Assembly (NCBI GenBank): GCA_946887045.1
Contig: CAMPKC010000068.1
Span: forward strand, 1 to 23,432
From: an uncultured Sphingobacteriaceae bacterium
GTDB lineage: Bacteria; Bacteroidota; Bacteroidia; Sphingobacteriales; Sphingobacteriaceae
Direction: 5' to 3'
DNA length: 23,432 nucleotides
The position numbers and the translations under genes are program-made. How positions within the stretch are numbered: position 1 is the stretch's first letter; the number at the start of each line of letters is the position of its first letter. Below, one piece after another: positions 12,833 through 21,244 of this stretch. The notes beneath the pieces were generated by a model. It was not told where the DNA came from. It did not search any database and was given only the letters and a program-made list of their open reading frames with translations.

Positions 12833-15800
12833 TTAATGAGCGCTAATTTCTTCTTGTTCAAATTCTTTTATTCTGTCAAATTCCGGATGGTGTTTACGAT
12901 CCTTAGACCACATCGCATAAATACCCGGAATTACAAATAAAGTCAGTATTAAGGAGAAAATTGTTCCTCCAACAATCACCACTCCCATTCCGATACGGCT
13001 TTGAGAGGCAGCACCTAGAGCCAGCGCAATCGGCAGAGCACCCAGTGCAATAGCCAAACTGGTCATCAAAATCGGACGGAGCCTTGCTTCGGACGCCTCC
13101 ATAATAGCCTGCATTTTAGGTTTTCCCTGTTCGCGCAGCTGATTGGCAAACTCAACAATTAAAATCCCGTTCTTCGTTACCAATCCTATTAGCATAATGG
13201 TTCCGATCTGGCTGAATATATTCCATGTTTGTCCGAAAAGCCACAAAGAAAACATTGCCCCTGCTACCGCCATCGGGACAGTAAGAATAATTATAAGCGG
13301 ATCAAGGAAACTTTCGAACTGCGCTGCAAGAATGAGGTATATAAGTAATAGTGCCAAACCAAAAGCAAATGCAGTATTCGAGCTGCTTTCCACGAAATCT
13401 CGCGATTCACCCGCTAAATCGGTAGAAAAGCTATCATCCAATACTTTGTCCCTTATTTTATCCATCGCCTCAATACCGTCGCCTATACTATTACCTGGCG
13501 ACAAACCGGCAGAAATTGTTGCAGAAAGATATCGGTTGTTATGGTATAACTGGGGCGGACTGCTCCGCTCTTCCAGAGTAACAACATTATCTAACTGAAT
13601 TAATTGCCCGGTTTCACTTCTCACAAACAAAGATGTTAAATCCAGGGGATCGTCTCTGTCCTCCCGTTCAAACTGGCCCATAACCTGGTACTGGCGGCCA
13701 TTCATCATAAAATACCCGAAGCGCTGCCCGCTTAAAGACAGCTGAAGCGTTTGAGCGATATCCAAAACCGAAACGCCCAAACTCTGAGCTTTTTCCCGAT
13801 CGATGGTTATATTGATCTCGGGTTTATTAAACTTCAAATTAACATCTACCATAGAAAAGGTTGGGTCGGCGTTCGCTTCATCCAGGAATTGGGGTATCTT
13901 TTCCTGCAGTTTCTGAAAGTTAGGAGCCTGAATAATGTATTGAATAGGTTGCCCGCCCCTCCGGTTTACAGATATCGTTGGTTGCTGTGTTACAGAAACC
14001 CGCGCTTCTGAATACTTCTTAGTGATCTTCGTTAACTGTGCCGCGATCTCTTGCTGCGAACGTTCCCGTTCGCTGGGTTGCTTCAAGCCAATCCTCGCCA
14101 TTCCACTATTCACAGAACCCGAACCACTAAATCCGGGAGCGGTAATAACAAGAGCAACCTGTTTCTCGGGTACAGAATCGTTTATAACTTGTGTCAGTTC
14201 CTGCATAAAACGATCTGTATAGTCGTAAGAGGCGCCTTCCTGAGCAGAGACTTGGAGCCGTAGCACGCTGCGGTCATCCAAAGGAGCAGTTTCTTTAATA
14301 AGTTTCGAATAGAAGAAAGCAGTGATTGCTAAACAAAGAAAAATGATCGGAAAACTTAGCCATCGCTTTTTCATAAATCTGCCTAAAGCATCGGCATAGC
14401 CAGAGTTCATTTTTTGAAAATAGGGCTCGCTCCAGATGTAGAATTTCGATTTCCTTTGTTCTCCGCCTTTCATCAAATAAGCGTTAAGCATCGGAGTTAG
14501 GGTTAGTGACACGAAAGCCGATATCAAAACCGCCGATCCTATGACGACTCCAAACTCGCGAAATAAACGCCCTACAAAACCTTCGAGGAAAATTACAGGC
14601 AGAAAAACAGCGGCAAGCGTAATCGAGATGGAAATTACAGCCATAAAGATTTCGTTTGACCCTCGGATAGCTGCCTCAATCGGCGACATCCCCTCCTCTA
14701 CCTTTTTATAGATATTCTCGGTTACCACGATCCCGTCGTCCACAACCAAACCGGTTGCCAGAACAATGGCCAGCAATGTTAAAACGTTTACAGAAAAGCC
14801 TGCCAGGTACATTATAAAAAAGGTAGCAATAAGCGAAACCGGAATATCAATTAAAGGTCTGAAGGCGATTCCCCAATCACGGAAGAATAAGTAAATAATT
14901 AAAATCACAAGGATCAGAGCAATCAAAATTGTCTCCGCTACTTCAACAACCGACTTTTTGATAAAAATCGTATTATCCATTGCAATGTTCAATTGCAAAT
15001 CTTTCGGCGCCTCGTTCTTTAGCTTTTCAAACTCGTCGTAAAACCGTGAAGCTATCTCCAGATAATTTGTACCGGGTTGGGGAATTATAGCCAGGCCGAT
15101 CATTGGTTGGCCAGACTCACTCATTTTGGTTTCAAGATTTTCTGGACCAAGCTCTGCTGATCCAATATCACTGTAACGGATAATTTTATCGCCGTCTGAT
15201 TTTACTATCAGGTTATTAAACTGCTCTTCAGTAGACAAATTTCCAACAGTTTTCACCACCAGCTCTGTATTTGCTCCGGTAACTTTTCCGGATGGCAACT
15301 CGATATTCTGTCGGTTTAAAGCATTCCTCACGTCAGATACCGTAAGCCCGTACGAAGCAAGCTTGGCCGGGCTCAACCATAAACGCATAGCATAGCGTTT
15401 TTGCCCCCAGATTTGCACACTGCTAACGCCCGGAATAGTCTGAAAACGTTGTGAAAGCACATTCTCCGCATAATCAGTCAGCTGCAGCTGATCTCGCGTA
15501 CTGCTTTGAACAGTCATCGTCAGGATAGATTCGGAATCTGCATCTGCCTTAGAAACTACAGGAGGCGAATCAATATCATCCGGTAAATTCCGTACAGCCT
15601 GCGACACTTTATCACGCACATCATTAGCTGCTTCTTCTAAATCTTTGCTAAGATTAAATTCTATAGTGATGACGCTGGACCCCTGATTACTTGAAGATGT
15701 TATATTACGTATTCCATCGATTGAATTAATGGCTTTTTCAAGCGGTTCAGTAATCTGCGACTCAATTATATCCGAATTAGCGCCCGAATAACTAGTTCTG

Positions 15801-15940
15801 ACAGAAACTATAGCAGGATCTATCGAGGGAAATTCTCTAACACCTAAAAAGGTATAACCGATTACCCCGAAAAGAATAAGCATCAGGTTAATTACAATAG
15901 TAAAAACCGGTCGCTTTATACTGGTGGTTGATAAACTCAT
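12833..15940 (-). CDS. RND efflux pump permease (HAE1 / AcrB-like)
   Basis: An inner membrane proton-driven antiporter of 1035 residues, the usual length. It has a first TM at about 10-32, a large periplasmic loop, TM2-6 from about 335, a second periplasmic loop and the final TM bundle. The proton-relay aspartates are D401 and D402 in GLVVDDGIVVTENI, and the matching lysine is in GLVTKNGILIVEFAN in the C-terminal half. RPVFTIVINLMLILFG and REFPSIDP are typical N-terminal signatures. The hydrophobic HAE1 type suggests export of drugs, dyes or fatty compounds rather than metals. It overlaps the MFP gene by 4 bases (ATGA). Confidence 0.97.
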   Translation of the reverse strand: MSLSTTSIKRPVFTIVINLMLILFGVIGYTFLGVREFPSIDPAIVSVRTSYSGANSDIIESQITEPLEKAINSIDGIRNITSSSNQGSSVITIEFNLSKDLEEAANDVRDKVSQAVRNLPDDIDSPPVVSKADADSESILTMTVQSSTRDQLQLTDYAENVLSQRFQTIPGVSSVQIWGQKRYAMRLWLSPAKLASYGLTVSDVRNALNRQNIELPSGKVTGANTELVVKTVGNLSTEEQFNNLIVKSDGDKIIRYSDIGSAELGPENLETKMSESGQPMIGLAIIPQPGTNYLEIASRFYDEFEKLKNEAPKDLQLNIAMDNTIFIKKSVVEVAETILIALILVILIIYLFFRDWGIAFRPLIDIPVSLIATFFIMYLAGFSVNVLTLLAIVLATGLVVDDGIVVTENIYKKVEEGMSPIEAAIRGSNEIFMAVISISITLAAVFLPVIFLEGFVGRLFREFGVVIGSAVLISAFVSLTLTPMLNAYLMKGGEQRKSKFYIWSEPYFQKMNSGYADALGRFMKKRWLSFPIIFLCLAITAFFYSKLIKETAPLDDRSVLRLQVSAQEGASYDYTDRFMQELTQVINDSVPEKQVALVITAPGFSGSGSVNSGMARIGLKQPSERERSQQEIAAQLTKITKKYSEARVSVTQQPTISVNRRGGQPIQYIIQAPNFQKLQEKIPQFLDEANADPTFSMVDVNLKFNKPEINITIDREKAQSLGVSVLDIAQTLQLSLSGQRFGYFMMNGRQYQVMGQFEREDRDDPLDLTSLFVRSETGQLIQLDNVVTLEERSSPPQLYHNNRYLSATISAGLSPGNSIGDGIEAMDKIRDKVLDDSFSTDLAGESRDFVESSSNTAFAFGLALLLIYLILAAQFESFLDPLIIILTVPMAVAGAMFSLWLFGQTWNIFSQIGTIMLIGLVTKNGILIVEFANQLREQGKPKMQAIMEASEARLRPILMTSLAIALGALPIALALGAASQSRIGMGVVIVGGTIFSLILTLFVIPGIYAMWSKDRKHHPEFDRIKEFEQEEISAH

Positions 15941-17034
15941 AATTTCACACTCTTTCTACTTCCGGTAGTTACTTTTACTTTGCTACCTTCTTTTAAAGAC
16001 ATAATACCCGTGGTTAACACCGTATCTCCAGCCTTTAATCCCGAAGTAATTAAAATTTCTTTTTCTGTACGGGTAGACGTCTGCACCATTACTTCCCTTG
16101 CTTTTCCGCTATCAGTTACAAATACTTTTTTTCCATCCTGAACCGGAATGATAGCTTCAGTAGGAATCAGAATTGCGTCCTCTATGGTTGTAAGCGGCAG
16201 TGAAATATTAGCGAATGATCCTGGAACCAGCAGGCCATTGGGATTATCCGCACGGGCGCGTAACTGCAAAGTCCGGGTTGCGGCTTCAATTCTTGGTTCT
16301 ATTGCATAAACTCTTGCCTTATAAACCTGGGTAGAACCCGCCACCGAAAAATCAATTACTGCACCCTCATTCACTTTTCCCGAATATTTCTCGGGAACAG
16401 AAAAAGTGATTTTGACCGGATTTAAACTCACCAAATTTGTGATCGGCATGGATGGAGTAACATATTCTCCTACAGAAACAGATCTTAAGCCAATTCTTCC
16501 GCTAAACGGTGCACTGACAACGGTTTTAGCTATCTGTGCACGAATTAATTGACTTTGTGCTTTGGCCGTCCGAAAGTCAGCCGAAGCAATATCATATTCT
16601 TCCCTGCTTATAGCCTCTTTTTGAAGCAACAGCCGTGCTCGTCTTTCATTTTCTGATGCTAAACTCTGTCTGGTGGATGCCTGAGCCAACTGCGCCCTCA
16701 ATTCCGAATCGTCAATTTTAACTAATGTCTGGCCTCTCCGTACATTTGATCCCTCATTAAAGTATATGCCTTTAATAATGCCCGACACCTCACTTATAAT
16801 CCGCACCTCTTCATTGGCATCGATGGAGCCTGTTACAGTCAGTGAGTTTTCAAAACTTACAGGGCTTACTACAATACCATTCACGTTCATCGGCCTTTGG
16901 TCAGCCCCGCCGGGTCCGCCTCCCTTCCCGCCATTGCCGGGTCCGGCTATTTTGCTGTTTTCTGATATGCGATACGCGATCAAAGCACCAAAGCCGATAA
17001 TGAGTGCAGTGTAAATAATATATTTGGTTTTCAT
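15937..17034 (-). CDS. RND periplasmic adaptor (membrane fusion protein, HlyD/AcrA type)
   Basis: A 365-residue adaptor linking the permease to the outer membrane channel. It is anchored by one N-terminal TM (about 5-21) with no lipobox cysteine. Next come a glycine-rich linker (31-44), a biotinyl-lipoyl-like half motif (RIISEVSGIIKGIYFNEGSN, about 83-102), a short alpha-helical hairpin, the second lipoyl half (APFSGRIGLRSVSVGEYV) and the beta-barrel and membrane-proximal domains. Overlaps of 4 bases with both marR (upstream) and the permease (downstream) show a tightly coupled operon. The glycine-rich linker straight after the anchor is unusual but not unknown. Confidence 0.95.
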   Translation of the reverse strand: MKTKYIIYTALIIGFGALIAYRISENSKIAGPGNGGKGGGPGGADQRPMNVNGIVVSPVSFENSLTVTGSIDANEEVRIISEVSGIIKGIYFNEGSNVRRGQTLVKIDDSELRAQLAQASTRQSLASENERRARLLLQKEAISREEYDIASADFRTAKAQSQLIRAQIAKTVVSAPFSGRIGLRSVSVGEYVTPSMPITNLVSLNPVKITFSVPEKYSGKVNEGAVIDFSVAGSTQVYKARVYAIEPRIEAATRTLQLRARADNPNGLLVPGSFANISLPLTTIEDAILIPTEAIIPVQDGKKVFVTDSGKAREVMVQTSTRTEKEILITSGLKAGDTVLTTGIMSLKEGSKVKVTTGSRKSVKL

Positions 17035-17495
17035 TTTTTCGATTTATAGTTTATTACAATTTCAGCCGGCTTTGCGTCCGACAAATTACTGCTAATCTGT
17101 TGCAGTACAGATAAAAATGTTTGAATTTGACTTTCAGATATATTTTCTACCGACTTAGAATTCAGCCTGATTATCGCTCCCTCAATTTTTGGAATTATCT
17201 CTCTGGCTTTTTCCGTCAGCTTGATCAAATGCTGACGCCTGTCCTTTTCATTTATGGTACGTACCACATAACCCTTGTCTGATAGATAATCAATTATGTT
17301 CACCATATATGACTTATCTACTTCGAGCAATTCACTTAAACTTTTTTGAGTCAGTTGTTCGTTATGAATGTTAATCAGAACAAGAACGTACTGGTACCGG
17401 TCAATATCCATCCCCTCTGCTTCCTGCGAAAAGATGCCTAAATATTTTTTGCTTGCAGAAAGGAGCAGATGGGCCAGGGGCTGTTTAATGTTCAT
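17031..17495 (-). CDS. MarR-family transcriptional repressor of the efflux operon
   Basis: A 154-residue winged-helix regulator when started at the ATG at 17495 (MNIKQPLAHLL). A TTG four codons upstream at 17507 lies inside the probable -7 element and is not the start. The winged helix is visible: LTQKSLSELLEVDKSYMVN is the helix-turn-helix (about 48-66), then DYLSDKGYVVRT, and the wing DRRQHLIKLT with the conserved DxR. Long terminal helices form the dimer. It is the first gene of marR-MFP-RND-TolC, overlapping the MFP gene by 4 bases. Palindromic half-sites just upstream are the probable self-operator. Confidence 0.95.
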   Translation of the reverse strand: MNIKQPLAHLLLSASKKYLGIFSQEAEGMDIDRYQYVLVLINIHNEQLTQKSLSELLEVDKSYMVNIIDYLSDKGYVVRTINEKDRRQHLIKLTEKAREIIPKIEGAIIRLNSKSVENISESQIQTFLSVLQQISSNLSDAKPAEIVINYKSKK

Positions 17496-17504
17496 TATAG
17501 GATG

Positions 17505-17512
17505 CAAAAATA
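17505..17512 (-). promoter_or_regulatory. -7 promoter element of the marR-efflux operon
   Basis: Minus-strand TATTTTTG at 17512-17505 is an exact TAnnTTTG match. The ATG at 17495 lies 9 bases further, so the leader would be only about 5 bases. The palindromic operator sits 11 to 36 bases upstream, where RNA polymerase would contact the -33 region. Confidence 0.5.
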
Positions 17513-17523
17513 CCTAAGCCCCG

Positions 17524-17548
17524 TTCAACTAGTTGAAAGTACCAACTA
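17524..17548. promoter_or_regulatory. Probable MarR operator (three CAACT/AGTTG half-sites)
   Basis: TTCAACTAGTTGAA at 17524-17537 is a perfect 14-base palindrome. It overlaps a second inverted repeat whose arms are TAGTTG (17530-17535) and CAACTA (17543-17548) with a 7-base spacer. In total there are three half-sites in the 110-base region between the marR ATG and the M61 ATG. MarR dimers bind palindromes of this size, and the position just upstream of the -7 element suits repression of the pump. Binding by this MarR is inferred. Confidence 0.65.
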
Positions 17549-17605
17549 TTTTACAGATGTTAATCAAGTTCTGACTGGTCGTATAAAATTTTTGATTAAA
17601 ATTGA

Positions 17606-19432
17606 ATGATGAAGCAAGTTTTAATTTATCCGCTTATTTATATTTTATTTATGGTTTTAAACACGGAAGACAGTTACGCTCAATCCGAAATATCTTACCA
17701 GCTTTCATTCCCCGAAGCTCAGGCCCACTACGTTGATATTGAAATGAATCTCAAAGGCATTAAAAAAGATTTTATTGATTTAAGAATGCCTGTATGGACG
17801 CCTGGCTCTTATCTGGTAAGAGAATTTTCAAAAAACGTAGAAAGCTTCTCCGCAAAAAGCGCTTCAGATTCAAAACTATCGTCTTCAAAAATCAATAAAA
17901 ACACCTGGCGCATTTCTGACATCAAAAATCAGGACATCAGTATAAAATACCGTGTTTACGCTTTTGAGCTTTCGGTAAGAACAAGTTTTGTAGATGCTTC
18001 ACATGCATTTTTATCTCCCAGCGGATTATTGATGTACCCTGAAGGAATGATAAAATCACCTTCGACAATTACTATAAAACCTTACAAAAACTGGGAAAAA
18101 ATTTCAACCGGATTAGATCCTGTAAAAGGGAAAAGCAATACATTTTATGCTCCTGATTATGACATTCTGTATGATTCGCCTTTGGAGGTCGGCAATCATG
18201 ACACTTTCGACTTTATCGCTGCAGGTGTAAAACACGAAGTGGCAATGTATGGTGGCGGAAATTATGATAAAGCGAATTTAGTTGAAGACATGAGAGACAT
18301 TATTGAGGCTGAAACTGAAATCTTCAAAGAAAACCCCAATAAGCGCTATGTTTTCATTATTCATAATACCTCGGCAGGGGGAGGCGGCTTAGAACATCTC
18401 AACTCGACTGTGCTTGGTGCCCGCAGACTGGGGTATTCTGAAGAAGATAGTTATAAAAGCTTTCTAGGCCTGGTGGCTCACGAGTACTTCCACCTTTGGA
18501 ACGTCAAAAGATTGAGACCACAGGCTTTGGGCCCGTTCGATTATAGTAAAGAAAATTACACCAGCAATTTATGGATAGCTGAAGGATTTACAGCCTATTT
18601 CGATAATTTGATTCTCCGCCGTACGGGAATCTATTCTCCCGAAAAATATATCAGCACGCTCCTGACGGATATAAACACAGTGGAAAATCAGCCGGGAAAT
18701 CAAGTTCAACCAGTTAGCGAAGCAAGCTTTGATGCCTGGATAAAATACTACCGCCCGAACGAAAACTCCAAAAACAGCACAATCTCTTATTACGACAAAG
18801 GCGCTTTAATCGGAATGATCTTAGACCTGGAAATTCTGGGTGCCACTAAAGGAGCAAAACGCCTGGATGATGTAATGAAAGCCATGTATGATGAATACTA
18901 TAAAAAGCAGAAACGTGGCTATACAGATGCTGAATTTAAAGTGATGGCAGAAAAGATCGCAGGTAAATCACTGGATGAGATTTACAACAAATACATAAAT
19001 GGAACAGAGCCAATAAGTTTCAACTCGTATTTAGGCCATGCCGGATTATATCTTATTAACGATTATGAGGGTAAAGAAAATCCTTCCCTCGGCGTAGCTA
19101 CGGCAGTGAGAGACGGAAAGTTAATAATCACCGCAGTGCAAAGAGGAAGCGCCGCATGGAATGATGGATTGAATGTGAACGATGAACTTATCGCGATAAA
19201 CGACTATAGAATAACCGGGGCGGCAGATACTAAAGGTGTCAGCGACCTTGTCAACACTATCTCATCCAAAAAAATAGGTGAAAAAATCAAAGCAACAATC
19301 TCCAGAGATGGGATAATCAAAATTCTGGATATAACTATTGCTAAGGCAATCGGTGGAAAATATCGTATAGAAATTGATAAAAGCGCCACCGATGAACAAC
19401 TTGCGATACGCAAAATATGGCTGAGTTTGTAA
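17606..19432 (+). CDS. Exported M61 glycyl aminopeptidase-like metallopeptidase with PDZ domain
   Basis: A 608-residue M61 family zinc peptidase. A signal peptide (about 1-26, ending DSYAQ) directs export to the periplasm or cell surface. An N-terminal beta domain (about 30-200) is followed by the catalytic domain with GGGLEH (259-264), the zinc motif HEYFH (292-296) in LVAHEYFHLWNVKRLRP, and the third ligand E327 in IAEGFTAYF. A PDZ domain lies near 495-585 and probably binds peptide termini. All catalytic residues are intact. Two adjacent ATGs start the gene. It is divergent from marR and shares its regulatory region, so MarR might influence it. AATTTTTG at 17587-17594 is a one-mismatch -7 element. 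Confidence 0.94.
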   Translation: MMKQVLIYPLIYILFMVLNTEDSYAQSEISYQLSFPEAQAHYVDIEMNLKGIKKDFIDLRMPVWTPGSYLVREFSKNVESFSAKSASDSKLSSSKINKNTWRISDIKNQDISIKYRVYAFELSVRTSFVDASHAFLSPSGLLMYPEGMIKSPSTITIKPYKNWEKISTGLDPVKGKSNTFYAPDYDILYDSPLEVGNHDTFDFIAAGVKHEVAMYGGGNYDKANLVEDMRDIIEAETEIFKENPNKRYVFIIHNTSAGGGGLEHLNSTVLGARRLGYSEEDSYKSFLGLVAHEYFHLWNVKRLRPQALGPFDYSKENYTSNLWIAEGFTAYFDNLILRRTGIYSPEKYISTLLTDINTVENQPGNQVQPVSEASFDAWIKYYRPNENSKNSTISYYDKGALIGMILDLEILGATKGAKRLDDVMKAMYDEYYKKQKRGYTDAEFKVMAEKIAGKSLDEIYNKYINGTEPISFNSYLGHAGLYLINDYEGKENPSLGVATAVRDGKLIITAVQRGSAAWNDGLNVNDELIAINDYRITGAADTKGVSDLVNTISSKKIGEKIKATISRDGIIKILDITIAKAIGGKYRIEIDKSATDEQLAIRKIWLSL

Positions 19433-19463
19433 ACATCATTAAAACAAAACCTTAATATCAATC

Positions 19464-19524
19464 GCAAAGACCCTAAGTCACAAAGAAGTGCAACGCCTCA
19501 AAGCTTTGCGTCTCGGGTCTTTGC
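19464..19524. repeat. CAAAG/CTTTG palindromic repeat between convergent genes
   Basis: A perfect 10-bp inverted repeat, GCAAAGACCC (19464-19473) and GGGTCTTTGC (19515-19524), encloses a further 10-base palindrome CAAAGCTTTG (19499-19508). CAAAG occurs three times and CTTTG twice within 61 bases. The element fills the gap between the M61 gene and the convergent lipoprotein gene. CAAAG-rich imperfect repeats like this recur in intergenic regions of Bacteroidetes in my recollection. It could fold in transcripts from either side, though no T tract follows. Confidence 0.7.
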
Positions 19525-19540
19525 TGCAAAATCCTAACGC

Positions 19541-20236
19541 CTATTTCTGAGCGTAAATCACACCTTTGCGAACGATCTTCCGGCCCGAGGCTTCAACTAT
19601 TTTCTCAGGCGGGCGGTTCCAGCTGGCGTCTCCATCGTGCGTAAACTTGGTGATTACAGTGTGAGTATTTACATCGGTTAAAGTCGCATCAAGAAACATG
19701 TTATAGGTTTTTGCGCCGTTATTTACCGACGTATTCTGTCCATTATTTAAGATATTACCCAAAACCGTTGTGGCAACACCAATTCCGAACGAAGCGGCAT
19801 CAGACATAATTCTATTCTTTTTAACGCTAAGTTTTAATACCATATTAGCGCCAAGTAGTTTACCCAGGCTGTCAGGACTCATTTTCCAGGACTCTCTGAT
19901 ATCAATACCCTGCTGCTGTAATTTACTGTTCACCTGTTCTACGTTCATAAGATCAACATACTGTTTCCTTTTGTTCTTTTTCGATTTGAACAAGTATTGG
20001 TTATAAAATTCCTGTTGAATGAGTTTACTTTCAGATTCTTCCGTCTGTCTGATCTTCGATTCATTGAAATTTGCAGGCATGCGTCCTGTAAGCTCCACTA
20101 CAGCGGGCAGAATGGCAACCTTTTTCCCCTCAAGGTTCACCTGATCTAACCAGGCTTTATTATTATATACTTTTGTCGAACATGCTTGAAACAGAACTGC
20201 CGACAGCAGCAAAGCAATTAATGTAAATCTTTTCAT
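19541..20236 (-). CDS. Lipoprotein of unknown function
   Basis: A 231-residue protein with a lipoprotein signal: a charged start (MKR), hydrophobic core, and Cys19 in FQACSTK, so it is probably lipid-anchored with Ser at +2. The mature part contains VAILPAVVELTGRMP (about 45-59), a lysine-rich patch KSKKNKRKQ (about 84-92), a small hydrophobic, glycine-containing stretch FGIGVATTVLGNILNNG near residues 150-166, and a conserved-looking beta-rich end. The ILP and later MVLKLSV segments resemble small envelope proteins with a CsgG- or GNA1162-like core, but I do not recognise the family and make no functional claim. It stands alone, with a convergent M61 gene downstream and a divergent regulator upstream. 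Confidence 0.85.
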   Translation of the reverse strand: MKRFTLIALLLSAVLFQACSTKVYNNKAWLDQVNLEGKKVAILPAVVELTGRMPANFNESKIRQTEESESKLIQQEFYNQYLFKSKKNKRKQYVDLMNVEQVNSKLQQQGIDIRESWKMSPDSLGKLLGANMVLKLSVKKNRIMSDAASFGIGVATTVLGNILNNGQNTSVNNGAKTYNMFLDATLTDVNTHTVITKFTHDGDASWNRPPEKIVEASGRKIVRKGVIYAQK

Positions 20237-20375
20237 TTTGTGATATGATTATGTGTATAATAAAGACGGATTTAAACATGAGAAAGTTACAAGTGGCTAA
20301 ACATTAAAAGAAAAATAAGCTATAAATGAATATCTTCGTTATAATACCTGATAAAGGAACCTGAACTTTCATTCG

Positions 20376-21095
20376 ATGATACGCTGCCTTGTTGTTGACG
20401 ACGAACCTTTAGCTCTTGATATACTTACAGATTATATCGAGAAAGTTCCTTTTTTAAAACTGGTAACAGCAACCACAAGTGCTTTCGAAGCCTTAGCAAT
20501 AGCCCAAAAAGACGAAGTAGACCTGATCTTTCTTGATGTTCAGATGCCTGAACTTACCGGGATTCAATTCTTGAAAGTCCTCAATGGAAAATGCTGCGTA
20601 ATCCTTACTACAGCATATTCGCAGTATGCCCTGGATGGATATGAATTAGATGTAGCCGACTATTTACTTAAGCCAATTGCATTCGACAGGTTTTACAAAT
20701 CTGTTCTAAAGGTGCAAAACACTCTTCAACAAGCAAATCCTCCGGCAGCTGCCGCAAAAACAATAGACAACGGTATCAATTCTTTTATATTCGTAAAAAC
20801 CGAACATAAAATTCAAAAAATTTATCTCGACGACATTCTGTATATAGAGGGTCTAAAAGATTATATCTCCATTTTCACTAAAACCGAACGCATCATTACC
20901 CTTCAGCATATGAAAAAAATGGAAGAGAATTTGCCGGCTGGCCGATTTATCCGCGTTCACAAATCCTATATCATCTCGCTTGACAAAATAGAAAGTATCG
21001 AGCGAAGCAGAATACAGATCGGCGACAAGATAATTCCGGTTGGCGATACCTACAGGGACAACTTTTTCAAACTGATTGAAGATAAAAACATCTAA
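20376..21095 (+). CDS. LytTR-family response regulator
   Basis: A 239-residue two-domain regulator. The receiver (1-120) has D8 and D9 (VVDDEP), phosphoacceptor D54 in FLDVQMPEL, T79 in LTTAY and K99 in LLKP. A short Ala/Pro linker leads to a LytTR DNA-binding domain (about 136-235) with FIFVKTEHKIQKI, ILYIEGLKDYISI, RFIRVHKSYIISLDKI and IPVGDTYRD. This is the BtrA/LytT-type architecture, common in Bacteroidetes, usually paired with a LytS-like sensor histidine kinase, but none is in this window. The ATG at 20376 fits the family start (MIRCLVVDDEP). TATCTTCG at 20330-20337 is a one-mismatch -7 candidate. Confidence 0.96.
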   Translation: MIRCLVVDDEPLALDILTDYIEKVPFLKLVTATTSAFEALAIAQKDEVDLIFLDVQMPELTGIQFLKVLNGKCCVILTTAYSQYALDGYELDVADYLLKPIAFDRFYKSVLKVQNTLQQANPPAAAAKTIDNGINSFIFVKTEHKIQKIYLDDILYIEGLKDYISIFTKTERIITLQHMKKMEENLPAGRFIRVHKSYIISLDKIESIERSRIQIGDKIIPVGDTYRDNFFKLIEDKNI

Positions 21096-21156
21096 CTGTT
21101 CCTCAGTAAAACGGCGATACACCGGGGCACCATAAGCCTAAATTGAAGATAAAAAC
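21075..21156 (+). repeat. 15-base direct repeat at the 3' end of the LytTR gene
   Basis: ATTGAAGATAAAAAC occurs at 21075-21089, inside the last codons of the regulator gene, and again at 21142-21156 in the following non-coding gap, 67 bases apart. A short duplication of the gene end is the simplest reading. Confidence 0.6.
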
Positions 21157-21244
21157 CCTTCTTTTCCCTCAGACTTTAAATTTTCTTAGTTTAGCGGCTT
21201 GAAAATGGAGCCCTTATGGCGATTCATTTTATATAAGAGATCCT

